Source: Rhodocyclaceae bacterium (GTDB taxonomy: Bacteria; Pseudomonadota; Gammaproteobacteria; Burkholderiales; Rhodocyclaceae). From it: a stretch of DNA of 64,000 bases. A program made the translations under genes and the position numbers. How positions within the stretch are numbered: position 1 is the stretch's first letter; every line of letters begins with the position of its first letter. The DNA is taken from NCBI GenBank assembly GCA_028713915.1, contig JAQTNK010000006.1, positions 1 to 64,000 of the forward strand, given 5' to 3'. Positions 16,408 to 25,935 of the stretch are shown here, piece by piece. Under the pieces are notes generated by a model that was not told the origin of the DNA, did no database searches, and saw only the letters and a program-made list of their open reading frames with translations.

Positions 16408-19400
16408 TCAGCGCGGACCGATGCCGGGGGGGTTGAGGTTGCGCTCGCGCTCCGGCGTCAGCGGCCGCTCCAGCCAATCGACATCCTTGTCCTCGATCTT
16501 GTGCACCACGACGAACTCGTCGCGTTGCGTGCCGACCGTGCCGTAGTAGTTGAAGCCGTAGGCCAGCTGGGCGTAGCCGCCGATCATGTTGGTCGGCTTG
16601 ACCACCACGCGCGTCACCGAGTTGAGAATGCCGCCGCGCTTGCCGGTGGTCGGCGAGCCGGGCACGTTCACGGTCTTTTCCTGGGCGTGGTACATCAGCG
16701 CCATGCCGCGCGGGACGCGCTGCGAGACGACGACGCGGGCGACGGTGGCGCCGTTGGAATTGACCGCCTCGACCCAGTCGTTGTCCTCGAGGCCAATGCT
16801 CTTGGCATCGTCCTCGGCGATCCAGAAATACGGGCCGCCGCGGAACAGGCTAAGCATGCGCAGGTTGTCCTGGTAGGTCGAATGGATGCCCCACTTCGAA
16901 TGCGGCGTGATCCAGTTGAGCAGCAGGTGCGGCTTCGCCTTGACGGCGGCCGGCACGCCGCCCATGGCCTTCATGTCGAGCCCCGGACGGTAGGCGCAGA
17001 AGCCTTCGCCGAAATCCAGCATCCATTCGTGGTCCTGGTAGAAGTGGGCGCGTCCGGTCAGGGTGCGGAACGGAATGTGTTCGTGGATGTTGGTGTAGCC
17101 GGCCGTGTAGGAGACCTTGTCCGACTCGATGCCCGACCAGGTCGGCGCGGTGATGATCTTGCGCGGCTGCGCCTGGATGTCGCGGAAAGTGATCTTGTCC
17201 TCGCGGCGCCCGGCGTACAGCTCATGGTGATCGACGCCGGTCTTCTGCGACAGTGCCGACCAGGACTTGTGCGCGACTTCGCCGTTGGTTTCCGGCGCCA
17301 TGCGCAGCACCGCTTCGCAGGCGGCGATGTCGTCGGCGATGCTCGGCATGCCCTTTGAAATGCCCTCTTCGAGGACGGTGCCGTTGCAGGCCTTGAGCTC
17401 CTCGTATTCCGCCTCGGTGTTCCAGTCGATGCCCTTGATGTTGTTGCCGAGCTTGACCATCAACGGGCCGATGGCCGTGAACTTCTTGTAGGTATTCGGG
17501 AAGTCGCGCGCAACGATCTTGAACAGGGGCAGGGTGCGGCCGGGAATCGGCTCGCATTCGCCGCGCTTCCAGTCCTGGACGCCGAACGGCTGGGCGAGCT
17601 CGAACGGCGAGTCGTGCTGCATCGGCAGCGCCACGACGTCCTTGCGGTTGCCCAGATGTTTTTCGGCGAGGCGCGAGAAGGACTTGGCGAGGTGCTGGAA
17701 GATCTGCCAGTCGGTCTTCGATTCCCAGCCCGGACTCACGGCCTCGGACAGCGGATGCACGAACGGGTGCATGTCGGTGGTGTTGAGGTCGTGCTTTTCG
17801 TACCAGGTCGCCGTCGGCATGATGATGTCGGAATAGGCGCCGGTGGAGTTGAGGCGGAAGTTGATGTCGACCATGAGGTCGAGCTTCGCCGTCGGGCCGT
17901 GCTCGTGCCACTTGATCTCCTGGCAGGCGGCGCCGTCGGTGCCTTCCTGCATGACGCCGTTTTGCGCGCCCATCAGGTGCTTGAGGAAGTATTCGTGGCC
18001 CTTGGCCGAGCTGCCGAGCAGGTTGGCGCGCCAGACGAACAGGTTGCGCACGAAATTTTCCGGCGCATCGATGTCTTCGCTGGCGAAGGCCAGCGCGCCC
18101 GACTTGAGCTGTTCGACCATGTGGCTGGCGATGGCGGCTTCGTCGGTGGCGCCGGCTTGCTCGGCCTCGGCGACGACGTCGAGCGGATTGCGGTTGAAGT
18201 GCGGCGCCGACGGCAGCCAGCCGAGCCGCTGCGCGACGACGTTGTAGTCGGCCAGCTGATAGCCTTTGTACCTGGCCTTGGCGTTGTCGGCGAGCAGGCC
18301 GTCGGCGGAAATCTTCTCGTAGCGCCACTGGTCGGTCTGGAAGTACCAGAAGGTGGTCGAGTTCATGTGGCGCGGCGGGCGGTGCCAGTCGGTGGCGAAG
18401 GCGATCGGCGCCCAGCCCGCTTGCGGGCGCAGCTTCTCCTGGCCGACGTAGTGCGCCCAGCCGCCGCCGCTCTGGCCGACGCAACCGCACATGTGCAGCA
18501 GGTTCATGATGCTGCGGTAGCTCATGTCGTTGTGATACCAGTGATTGATGGCCGCGCCCATGATGACCATCGACTTGCCGCGCGTCTTCGCGGCGTTCTC
18601 GGCGAACTCGCGGCCGGTGCGGATCAGGTCGGCGCGCTTGACGCCGGTGATCTTCTCGGCCCAGGCCGGCGTGTAGGCGACGTCGGCATCGTCGTACGAG
18701 GCCGCGACATTGCCGCCGCCGAGGCCGCGATCGATGCCGTATTGCGCCACCTGCAGATCGTAGACCGTGGCGACCAGCGCTTCCTCGCCGCTGGCGAGCG
18801 TGATCCTGCGCGCCGGCACGTTGCGGTAAAGCAGGCTCGGCTCGTCGACGTTGAAGTGCGGAAAGCCGACCGGCACCACCGCATCGCGTTGCTCGATGCA
18901 GCTCAGTTGGGCGACGATGTCTTCCTGGTCGAGCGCGTTTTTCGGCAGAGTGTTCCACTTGCCTTCTTCGCCCCAGCGGAAGCCGATGCTGCCGTTGGGC
19001 ACGACGAAGGCCTTGCTCTTGCCGTCATAGACGACGGTTTTCCATTCCGGGTTGTTGGTCTCGCCGAGCGCGCCGGCGAGGTCGGCGGCGCGCAGCGTGC
19101 GGTCGGAGGCATAACCGACGTCCGCCTTGCGCAGCAGCACCAGCATCGGCATGTCGGTAAATTTGCGCGCATAGTCCTGGAAGTACGAATGCTGGTTGGC
19201 GACGTGGAATTCCTTGAGCGCGACATGGCCCATGGCCAGGAAGGCCGCCGAGTCGGTGCCCTGCTTGACGGGCATCCACAGGTCGGCGAACTTGACGTAC
19301 TCGGCGTAATCCGGCGCCATGGAGACGACCTTGGCGCCCTTGTAGCGGACCTCGGTGGCGAAGTGGGCGTCGGGCGTGCGGGTCATCGGCAGGTTGGCGC

Positions 19401-20160
19401 CGCAGATGATCAGGTAGGTCGAGTTGTACCAGTCGGCGGCTTCCGGCACGTCGGTCTGCTCGCCCCAGGTCTGCGGGCTGGCCGCGGGCAGGTCGCAGTA
19501 CCAGTCGTAGAAGGAGCCGCAGACGCCGCCGATCAGCGACAGATAGCGCGAGCCGGCAGCGTAGGAGATCATCGACATCGCCGGAATCGGCGAGAAGCCG
19601 TAGATCCGGTCGGGGCCCCACTTCTTGATCGTGTAGACGTTGGCGGCGGCGGCGATCTCCGTGACCTCTTCCCATTGGGTGCGGACGAAGCCGCCCAGCC
19701 CGCGCACGGCGGTGTACTGCAGGCGCTTGGCGGGATCGGCCTGGATGGCTTCCCAGGCCTCGACCGGATCCTTGCCGGTCTTGCGCTCGGCGCGGTAGAG
19801 GTCGAGCAGGCGGCCGCGGATCAGCGGATGCTTGATGCGGTGCGGGCTGTAGAGATACCAGGAAAACGATGCGCCGCGCTGGCAGCCGCGCGGCTCGTGG
19901 TTCGGCAGGTCTTCGCGCGTGCGCGGGTAATCGGTCTGCTGCATTTCGAACGCCACCAGGCCGTTCTTGACGAAGATCTTCCACGAGCAGCCGCCCGTGC
20001 AGTTCACGCCGTGCGTCGAGCGGACGATCTTGTCGTGGCGCCAGCGGTTGCGATAGGCGTCCTCCCACTTGCGGTCCTCGTCGGTGACGATGCCGTGATT
20101 GCCCGAAAAGCTGCCCTTCTTGCGCTCGAAGAACCGCAGTCTGTCGAGTAGATGACTCAT
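16408..20160 (-). CDS. narG: Respiratory nitrate reductase alpha subunit (molybdoenzyme)
   Basis: This 1250-aa catalytic subunit binds Mo-bis-MGD and the FS0 4Fe-4S cluster and reduces nitrate to nitrite in the cytoplasm with quinol-derived electrons. The N-terminus MSHLLDRLRFFERKKGSF is typical, followed by the FS0 motif HGVNCTGGCSW (His-Cys-Cys, with the last Cys in EPRGCQRGAS). The Mo-ligand Asp lies in SFYDWYCDLP and the substrate-channel region in GANLPMTRTPDAHF. I choose the ATG at 20160 with AGAGGAG before it; the open frame runs to 20301 but that part is not NarG-like. It is the first nar gene of the leftward operon, preceded by a small membrane protein and a TDT-type channel. Confidence 0.99.
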   Translation of the reverse strand: MSHLLDRLRFFERKKGSFSGNHGIVTDEDRKWEDAYRNRWRHDKIVRSTHGVNCTGGCSWKIFVKNGLVAFEMQQTDYPRTREDLPNHEPRGCQRGASFSWYLYSPHRIKHPLIRGRLLDLYRAERKTGKDPVEAWEAIQADPAKRLQYTAVRGLGGFVRTQWEEVTEIAAAANVYTIKKWGPDRIYGFSPIPAMSMISYAAGSRYLSLIGGVCGSFYDWYCDLPAASPQTWGEQTDVPEAADWYNSTYLIICGANLPMTRTPDAHFATEVRYKGAKVVSMAPDYAEYVKFADLWMPVKQGTDSAAFLAMGHVALKEFHVANQHSYFQDYARKFTDMPMLVLLRKADVGYASDRTLRAADLAGALGETNNPEWKTVVYDGKSKAFVVPNGSIGFRWGEEGKWNTLPKNALDQEDIVAQLSCIEQRDAVVPVGFPHFNVDEPSLLYRNVPARRITLASGEEALVATVYDLQVAQYGIDRGLGGGNVAASYDDADVAYTPAWAEKITGVKRADLIRTGREFAENAAKTRGKSMVIMGAAINHWYHNDMSYRSIMNLLHMCGCVGQSGGGWAHYVGQEKLRPQAGWAPIAFATDWHRPPRHMNSTTFWYFQTDQWRYEKISADGLLADNAKARYKGYQLADYNVVAQRLGWLPSAPHFNRNPLDVVAEAEQAGATDEAAIASHMVEQLKSGALAFASEDIDAPENFVRNLFVWRANLLGSSAKGHEYFLKHLMGAQNGVMQEGTDGAACQEIKWHEHGPTAKLDLMVDINFRLNSTGAYSDIIMPTATWYEKHDLNTTDMHPFVHPLSEAVSPGWESKTDWQIFQHLAKSFSRLAEKHLGNRKDVVALPMQHDSPFELAQPFGVQDWKRGECEPIPGRTLPLFKIVARDFPNTYKKFTAIGPLMVKLGNNIKGIDWNTEAEYEELKACNGTVLEEGISKGMPSIADDIAACEAVLRMAPETNGEVAHKSWSALSQKTGVDHHELYAGRREDKITFRDIQAQPRKIITAPTWSGIESDKVSYTAGYTNIHEHIPFRTLTGRAHFYQDHEWMLDFGEGFCAYRPGLDMKAMGGVPAAVKAKPHLLLNWITPHSKWGIHSTYQDNLRMLSLFRGGPYFWIAEDDAKSIGLEDNDWVEAVNSNGATVARVVVSQRVPRGMALMYHAQEKTVNVPGSPTTGKRGGILNSVTRVVVKPTNMIGGYAQLAYGFNYYGTVGTQRDEFVVVHKIEDKDVDWLERPLTPERERNLNPPGIGPR

Positions 20161-20239
20161 TCGTTGCTCCTCTTTGAATTCGATGTTGTGAATGTCGGGT
20201 CTGGGTGTGCTGCGCCTGGCGGACGGCTGCCGATCGTCG

Positions 20240-20551
20240 TCAGTCGGCGGCGTCGGCCGCCGAAGCGCCAGCGTCGCGGAGAAATTTGACGTAGCCGGCA
20301 AGCCACAAGCCGACGCCGATGAAGATCACGCCGCTGGCCGCGAGCACACAAGCCAGGTCAGGTTTCTGGTCGGCATTGGAAATGAGGAAGCAGCAGGTGA
20401 CGATGCCGCTCATCGAGATGGTCCAGCCATAAAGGATGGTTCTTCGGCTGCGGTCCAAGCGGCTTCGGCGCAAGTGCTGCCCCGATCCGTTCGCGCCGGC
20501 AGAAGGCGGCTGGCTATGGGTCGCTGGTATGCCCAAGCGAATGTCAGTCAT
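20240..20551 (-). CDS. Small membrane protein upstream of narG
   Basis: This 103-aa protein has a polar, low-complexity N-terminus (about 45 residues) and two predicted membrane helices (about 43-60 with GWTISMSGIVTCCFLI, and 68-90 with VLAASGVIFIGVGLWLAGY). No known family is recognised. AGAGGA precedes the ATG at 20551. It lies between the TDT channel gene (50 bp upstream) and narG (79 bp downstream) and is probably co-transcribed with both. It could be a small accessory subunit of the transporter or of nitrate reductase; that is only inference. Confidence 0.62.
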   Translation of the reverse strand: MTDIRLGIPATHSQPPSAGANGSGQHLRRSRLDRSRRTILYGWTISMSGIVTCCFLISNADQKPDLACVLAASGVIFIGVGLWLAGYVKFLRDAGASAADAAD

Positions 20552-20601
20552 GACATTCCTCTGGACTGTAGGGGAAAGCGGATGACATGGCCGGCGGTCT
20601 G

Positions 20602-21738
20602 CTAAACGATTGCGTTGCCAGTGCGTTCGCGGCTTGCTCGCCTCAGGCCGTGCACGACCGTCAGGACCAAGCCAAGGAAAGTGAGAAGCCATGCCGTCAG
20701 CGCCAAGCCGACGAACAGGCGCGGAATGATCAGCAGGAACGGCAACTGGAAGCAGTCCGCAAGCCTGTGGGTGGCGACTGTGTACATGGCCAGCGGGAAT
20801 ACCGCGCCCCAGTAGAGCGGATCGTAGATCAACGGCACCTTGTGATGGACGTAACGCCACACGCCGAGGATCACCAGCATCGGAATCCACCAGGTGGCGG
20901 TCGCCCAGAACAGCAGCGTCATGCCCTTGAGAAAGGGCAGCAGGGACAGCAGCAGCGGCGACTGCGCGGCGGCACCGATCAGCAGCACGCCGGAAAGCGT
21001 CGAGATCGCCATGGCGCCCATGTTGATCCAATAGGGTGGCGTCAGATCTTGTGGGTCAAAGCGAAAGAAGGTGTAGCGGTAGAAGATCAACGAAATCATC
21101 CAGATGTAGAGCATGCCGCCAGCGAGCCAGAGCAAGGTCAAACCCAGCAGGGCGGGTTCCGATCTGGCCGACTCCGGCACGATGGCGCAGGCCAGGACGA
21201 CGAGGGATTGGGTGGCGACGACGGCCGTCAACCAGCCGCCGTTGATGCCGTCTTCGAGGGCAGGCTTGTTGCGGCGGACGGTCAGCGCGGTAAATATCGC
21301 GTAGGTCAGCACCAGCCACAGGGCGAAGGAGAACCAGAACAGCAGTTGGGCCGCCGCCGTCATCTGCAATTGCCGGGCGAGTTGCGTTCCAAGCACGGCG
21401 GTTGCCGCGACCGTGGTGAACAGGCCAGGCCCGCGCAGATGGCTGCCGAATTCGCTGAGGAATCGCAGCCGGTGATAGCGGGCGCGCAAGATCGTCAATA
21501 TCCACAAGATCGCATAGGCGACAAGATTGAGCCCGAGCAAAAGGTCCGGCAGGTTTGGAATGTGTTCCAGCTGGCAGGCCAGGCCGACAATGCCGGTCGC
21601 CATCACCATGGCGAAATAGGCGGGCGACAAGTTCGCCAGAATTCCATCCAGCAGCGCAAACGCCGACGTCCGGGCGGCGCCCGGCGCTCGGCGCTGCTCC
21701 CCGCCTGGCCGCATGTCGCCTACACGTACAGCTGGCAT
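20602..21738 (-). CDS. TDT/SLAC1-family membrane channel or transporter
   Basis: This protein of about 378 aa has ten hydrophobic segments and matches the tellurite-resistance/dicarboxylate transporter (TehA, Ssu1, SLAC1) family: the opening LSPAYFAMVMATGIVGLACQ is the signature of the first helix, and YWINMGAMAISTLSG and YDPLYWGAVFPLAMYT are further landmarks. Members carry anions such as nitrate, chloride, sulfite or malate. No narK is present, and this gene heads the operon with narGHJI, so nitrate uptake or nitrite release is a reasonable inference; sulfite export (Ssu1-like) is the alternative. I take ATG 21738; TTG 21747 and ATG 21714 are possible. A predicted MarR site lies about 105 bp upstream. 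Confidence 0.85.
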   Translation of the reverse strand: MPAVRVGDMRPGGEQRRAPGAARTSAFALLDGILANLSPAYFAMVMATGIVGLACQLEHIPNLPDLLLGLNLVAYAILWILTILRARYHRLRFLSEFGSHLRGPGLFTTVAATAVLGTQLARQLQMTAAAQLLFWFSFALWLVLTYAIFTALTVRRNKPALEDGINGGWLTAVVATQSLVVLACAIVPESARSEPALLGLTLLWLAGGMLYIWMISLIFYRYTFFRFDPQDLTPPYWINMGAMAISTLSGVLLIGAAAQSPLLLSLLPFLKGMTLLFWATATWWIPMLVILGVWRYVHHKVPLIYDPLYWGAVFPLAMYTVATHRLADCFQLPFLLIIPRLFVGLALTAWLLTFLGLVLTVVHGLRRASRERTGNAIV

Positions 21739-22187
21739 CGGCGCCAACGCCCGCGCTCACGCCCGAAATGCATAAGTCTCACGTCCATTCGGTTTCACCC
21801 TCTCCCTTCAGCGAGGAACGCCTGCAAGTAGTTGGCGACGTTATATCACGGCGTGATGTATTGGTCCAAAAAAAGTGTAGGTTTGGCGAAACGTTCGGCG
21901 CCGGCGCCGCGGGATTGCCCCTTGCGCAGGAATGGTTGATTTTCATGGAAGGCTCATCGACAATTCCGCACCCTTTTGCATGCGGGCGCCAGCGCTTGGC
22001 ACGGGTGCGGTGCCTCGTGCGTCCGAGGATCGCCGGCGCGCAGCGACATGAAGCGGCGGCAGAGGGCCGATAGTTCCAGACGCAGCGGGCCGGTCCGCCT
22101 GCGGTGTGATGTAATAGAAAGCCGAGGCCCGTGGCGATCTATCGTTCCGGATTTGGCACCTTCTGACGTTCGATGACGGGATAGTCG
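21739..22187. other. 449-bp divergent control region of the nar operon and haemerythrin kinase
   Basis: No gene is seen. The region should hold promoters for the leftward TDT-nar operon and for the rightward kinase. It contains the third MarR-type inverted repeat at 21842-21860. A poor FNR-like site TTGAT-TTTC-ATGGA (21936-21949) matches 8 of 10 positions. A lone TGATGTA half-site lies at 22107-22113, ahead of the kinase gene. Confidence 0.6.
21842..21860. promoter_or_regulatory. Predicted MarR operator, site 3
   Basis: TATATCA-CGGCG-TGATGTA has the same arms and 5-nt spacing as sites 1 and 2 with one arm mismatch (TGATGTA for TGATATA) and a different spacer. It lies 104 bp upstream of the TDT channel ATG, so the regulator of site 1 probably also controls the nar operon. 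Confidence 0.6.
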
Positions 22188-24203
22188 ATGGACGCATTTG
22201 TCTGGAGCAGCCAGTTCATGACTGGCGAGCCGATCGTCGATGCCGAGCATCAAGAGCTCGTGCGCATCATCAATCAGGTCGGGAACCTCCACGTCAATGA
22301 CGGCGACGGCGCGACAGTTGGCCAACTCTTGGCGCGAGTGATCCGCTATGCCACGGATCACTTCGACCATGAGGAAGCGTTGATGGCGCGTATCGGCTGC
22401 GACCTGCGACACGCCGACTGGCACCGCGGCATTCACCAGGACTTTGCCAAGCAGATTTCAGCCATGCATGCGGCGGACAACGGCCTCATTGACGCCGAGT
22501 TTCTGCTGCGCTTCCTGACCAACTGGCTCGCTTACCATATTCTTGGCGTCGATCAGGTCATGGCTCGCCAGTTGCGGAACATCCGCACAGGCATGTCGCC
22601 GCAGCAAGCCTATGAGCGCGAGCAGCGCGAAGGCAGCGATCCGGCGACGGCCAGCCTGTTGAATGCGCTTAGCGCGTTGTACCGCATCGTCGCGGGTCGC
22701 AATGAGGCGCTCATGGCGCTGAACCGGAACCTGGACCAGGAGGTGGAGGCGCGCACCAGGGAACTCTTCGCCGCCAATAGCCAGCTCAAGGTCGAGCACG
22801 ACAAGCTCAAGGTGGCCTTGTCGACCGTCGAAGCGGCCCAGCAACAGCTCGTCGCGTCAGAGCGCCAGCGCGCCGGCGTCGAGGCGCAGCGCGCGCTGCA
22901 GCAACTGCTGGCGCAGATCATCGACGGCGACCCCGTGCCGACGCTGGTGATCGACGCGCAACATCGGGTGACCCATTGGAACAAGGCCTGCGCGACGGTT
23001 ACCAACGTGTCTGCCGCCGAGATGATAGGCACCACCCGGCAATGGGCTCCCTTCTACAAGCTCGAACGGCCGATCATGGCGGATCTGATCGTCGACCGCG
23101 TATTGGAGGACAAGGTCGATGCTTATTACAAAGGAAAATTCAGGCCGTCGCCGCTGATCGCGGGCGCTTTCGAGGCCGAGGATTACTTTCCCCATCTCGG
23201 CGCGAGTGGCCGTTGGTTCAACTTCACGGCTGCGCCGCTGCGCGATGAGAAGGGCGGCATCATCGGAGCCATCGAAACGCTCCAGGATGTGACGGAACGC
23301 CACAAGGCCGAAGACGACTTGCGGCAGTACCAGGCGCACCTCGAGGACCTCGTCGAGAAGCGCACGGTCCAACTGGGCGAAGCCCGCGAGCAGCTTTTGC
23401 AAGCGGAGAAGCTTGCGTCCATCGGCCAGTTGGCGGCAGGTGTCGCGCATGAAATCAACAACCCGATCGGGTTCATCCACTCCAACATCGGCACCCTCGA
23501 GAAATACAGCGCCGACCTGCTCGGCATGCTTTCCGCGTACGAGGCGGCCGCGAAGGCATTGCCGGCGGAGCACGCCGCGCAACTCGCCGCGCAGCATCGG
23601 GCGATCGACGTCAATTTTCTGCGCGAGGATTTGCCCAGCTTGATTCGGGAGTCGAAAGAGGGCATCGACAGGGTCAGGAAAATCGTCCAGGACCTGAAGG
23701 ACTTCTCGCGGGTCGACAGTTCGCAGGATTGGCAGTGGGCCAACCTTCATCGCGGCCTCGACTCCACGCTCGGCATTGTCAACAATGAGATCAAGTACAA
23801 GGCCGACGTCGTCAAGGAGTACGGCGATCTCCCGGATGTGGAGTGCCTGCCCTCGCAACTCAATCAGGTCTTCATGAATCTGCTGGTCAACGCGGCCCAT
23901 GCCATCGGCGACAAGCGCGGGCGCATCACGATCCGATCCGGGCTGGCCGGGGACATGGTCTGGTTCGAATTTGCCGATACCGGGTGCGGCATTCCGGAAG
24001 ACATCCGGCAGAAGATCTTCGATCCTTTCTTCACCACCAAGCCGGTCGGCCAGGGGACCGGGCTCGGCCTGTCGCTTTCCTACGGGATCGTCCGCACCCA
24101 CAACGGCCGCATCGAGGTCGACAGCCAGGTCGGACGGGGCAGCACGTTTCGCGTCACGCTGCCGATCCGTCAATCCCGTGAGGCGGCGAGCGACAAGCCG
24201 TAG
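22188..24203 (+). CDS. Haemerythrin-PAS sensor histidine kinase
   Basis: This 671-aa cytoplasmic protein begins with a bacteriohaemerythrin domain (residues 1-130). Its diiron ligands appear complete: His21, His58, Glu62, His79, His83, His117 and Asp122. A coiled coil (about 170-235), a PAS domain (about 240-370) and a second coil follow, then a HisKA-type phosphorylation site in GVAHEINNP and an ATPase domain with [27 protein letters not shown] and [13 protein letters not shown]. Haemerythrin domains bind O2 and react with NO, so the kinase probably senses oxygen or nitric oxide. No response regulator gene is adjacent. Divergence from the nar operon suggests a link with the switch to nitrate respiration, which is inference. 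Confidence 0.93.
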   Translation: MDAFVWSSQFMTGEPIVDAEHQELVRIINQVGNLHVNDGDGATVGQLLARVIRYATDHFDHEEALMARIGCDLRHADWHRGIHQDFAKQISAMHAADNGLIDAEFLLRFLTNWLAYHILGVDQVMARQLRNIRTGMSPQQAYEREQREGSDPATASLLNALSALYRIVAGRNEALMALNRNLDQEVEARTRELFAANSQLKVEHDKLKVALSTVEAAQQQLVASERQRAGVEAQRALQQLLAQIIDGDPVPTLVIDAQHRVTHWNKACATVTNVSAAEMIGTTRQWAPFYKLERPIMADLIVDRVLEDKVDAYYKGKFRPSPLIAGAFEAEDYFPHLGASGRWFNFTAAPLRDEKGGIIGAIETLQDVTERHKAEDDLRQYQAHLEDLVEKRTVQLGEAREQLLQAEKLASIGQLAAGVAHEINNPIGFIHSNIGTLEKYSADLLGMLSAYEAAAKALPAEHAAQLAAQHRAIDVNFLREDLPSLIRESKEGIDRVRKIVQDLKDFSRVDSSQDWQWANLHRGLDSTLGIVNNEIKYKADVVKEYGDLPDVECLPSQLNQVFMNLLVNAAHAIGDKRGRITIRSGLAGDMVWFEFADTGCGIPEDIRQKIFDPFFTTKPVGQGTGLGLSLSYGIVRTHNGRIEVDSQVGRGSTFRVTLPIRQSREAASDKP

Positions 24204-24230
24204 TTGCGCCGGGACCGCATCGCGGTTATA

Positions 24231-24249
24231 AATGACTCATTGGTCACTT
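24231..24249. promoter_or_regulatory. Predicted TetR operator
   Basis: AATGAC-TCATTG-GTCACTTA contains TGAC (24233-24236) and GTCA (24243-24246) as inverted arms, 14 bp before the tetR ATG. Such TGAC-N6-GTCA sites are common ahead of autoregulated TetR-efflux operons. The regulator binding it is presumed to be the adjacent gene product. Confidence 0.5.
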
Positions 24250-24262
24250 ATTGCCGGGTGCT

Positions 24263-24913
24263 ATGTCCGTTCGCGAAAGACCGCTCCGTTGGCAGCGCCG
24301 CGCGGATGCCCGTCCGCAGGAATTGCTGGACGCGGCATTGGCGGTGTTCGTCGAGCGCGGCTACGCGGCGACCCGCCTCGATGAAATTGCCCGGCGCGCG
24401 GGCGTGGCCAAGGCGACGCTCTACCGCTACTACGAGAACAAGCTCGAACTCTTCAAGGCCGTGGTGCGGCATTCCCTGGTTGCCAGTCTCGACGAATGGG
24501 CAACGCGGCCGCCCGGCAAGGCCGTCGGCGCACGGGAGCGGCTCGTTAGCCTGCTGACGGCGTTCATGGAACGAGTCGCCGGATCGCCGCTCTCCGGGAT
24601 TCCCAAGCTCGTCGTCGCCGAAGCCGGCAACATTCCGGAAGTGGCCCGCTTCTACCACGACGAGGTGATCATGAAGGCGCGTGCCATCGTCGTCGGCGCC
24701 TTGGCGGAAGGCGCGGCGCACGGCGAGTTCCGGCCGGTGGATGCCGAGTATGCCTGGCGCATCATCGTCGCGCCGATGCTGTTCTCGATCATCTGGAAGC
24801 ACAGCTTCCAGGCCTGCGAAGCGCAGCCCCTCGATTTCCGCCGCCATCTCGATGCGCAGCTCGATCTGTTGTTCAATGGCTTGGCCGTCAACACCAAGAA
24901 GAAGGTCCGATGA
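24263..24913 (+). CDS. TetR family regulator (CecR-like)
   Basis: This protein of about 216 aa has a standard N-terminal TetR helix-turn-helix: ARPQELLDAALAVFVERGYA, TRLDEIARRAGVAKATLYRYY and ENKLELFKAVVR. The C-terminal half is the AcrR-like ligand/dimer domain. The ATG at 24263 starts MSVRERPLRWQ; the frame extends to 24251 without need. Its stop overlaps the ATG of the HlyD gene (ATGATGA), so the five genes form one operon, of the same order as E. coli cecR-ybhGFSR. It most likely represses its own efflux operon through the palindrome at 24231-24249. Confidence 0.92.
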   Translation: MSVRERPLRWQRRADARPQELLDAALAVFVERGYAATRLDEIARRAGVAKATLYRYYENKLELFKAVVRHSLVASLDEWATRPPGKAVGARERLVSLLTAFMERVAGSPLSGIPKLVVAEAGNIPEVARFYHDEVIMKARAIVVGALAEGAAHGEFRPVDAEYAWRIIVAPMLFSIIWKHSFQACEAQPLDFRRHLDAQLDLLFNGLAVNTKKKVR

Positions 24914-25935
24914 TGAACAAGAAGCTCTTGGCGATACCCGTCGTCCTGGCAGCGCTGGCTGCCGCCGTCTGGCTGGCGCGGCGCGACCACGCCGAGAACG
25001 CCAGCGAACTGACGCTCCATGGCAACATGGATATCCGGCAAGTGGAACTGGCCTTCAATGCCAGCGGTCGCGTCGCTCAGGTGCTGGTCCGCGAGGGCGA
25101 TCGGGTCCGCAAGGGACAACTGCTGGCGACGCTCGATACCACGCGCCTGCAACTGAGCTTGAATCAGGCCAAGGCCCTGGAGGAAGTCCAGCGCAACCAG
25201 ATGGCCAAGCTCAAGGCCGGATCGCGGCCCGAGGAGATCAAGCAAGCGGCCGCCGAGCGCGACGCCGCGCAGGCGGCCGCGCGCGAGGCGCGGCAGATCT
25301 ACGCGCGCCAGCTCGACCTGGCGGCGCGGCACTTCATCTCGCCGCAGCAGGCGGAAAGCGCGAAGAACAATTTGGACGGCGCCGAGGAACGGCTGAAGGC
25401 CGCCGAGGAAGTCTATCGGCTGGCCGTGCTCGGCCCGCGCCGGGAGGACGTCGCCGCCGCGGCGGCGAGCCGCACGGCGCAAAGCGCCGCGGTCGCCGGC
25501 CTCGAGCACGACATCGCCGAAGGCGAATTGCGCGCGCCCGCCGATGGCGTCATCGAGAACCGCGTCCTCGAAGCGGGCGACATGGCCTCGCCCCAGAAGA
25601 CGGTCTTCACCCTGGCGCTCACCGATCCCGTCTGGGCGCGTGTCTATCTGCCCGAGAACGCGCTCGGACGGATCGCCACCGGCGCGCGCGCGGTGATCAC
25701 CACGGACAGCCATCCGGACCGCAAATATGCCGGATGGGTAGGCTACGTTTCACCGGCCGCCGAGTTCACGCCGAAGACCGTGGAGACGGCGGAGCTGCGC
25801 ACCAGCCTCGTCTACCAGGCACGCGTCTTCGCCTGCGCCGGCAAGGAGCAACTGCGCCAGGGCATGCCCGTCACCGTCAGCATCGCCTACGACCAGCCGG
25901 CTGCCCAGGAGCGGCCCTGCGCCGAGGCCAAGTGA
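24910..25935 (+). CDS. HlyD/YbhG-type periplasmic adaptor protein
   Basis: This 341-aa protein has an N-terminal membrane anchor or signal (about residues 4-23), a biotinyl-lipoyl half-motif (GRVAQVLVREGDRVRKGQLLA, in part), a long alpha-helical hairpin (about 80-185, rich in Ala, Glu, Arg and Gln) and the second lipoyl half with LRAPADGVIENRVLEAGDM, then a beta-barrel part. This is the membrane-fusion protein of ABC exporters such as YbhG. It bridges the inner membrane permease and an outer membrane channel, which would have to be encoded elsewhere. It overlaps tetR by 4 bp and the ABC gene by 1 bp. Confidence 0.93.
   Translation: MMNKKLLAIPVVLAALAAAVWLARRDHAENASELTLHGNMDIRQVELAFNASGRVAQVLVREGDRVRKGQLLATLDTTRLQLSLNQAKALEEVQRNQMAKLKAGSRPEEIKQAAAERDAAQAAAREARQIYARQLDLAARHFISPQQAESAKNNLDGAEERLKAAEEVYRLAVLGPRREDVAAAAASRTAQSAAVAGLEHDIAEGELRAPADGVIENRVLEAGDMASPQKTVFTLALTDPVWARVYLPENALGRIATGARAVITTDSHPDRKYAGWVGYVSPAAEFTPKTVETAELRTSLVYQARVFACAGKEQLRQGMPVTVSIAYDQPAAQERPCAEAK

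Noticed and set aside
17614-20151. An 845-aa open frame on the + strand opposite narG
   Set aside because: It is a shadow of narG caused by high GC at third positions; its composition is biased and no family or start supports it.
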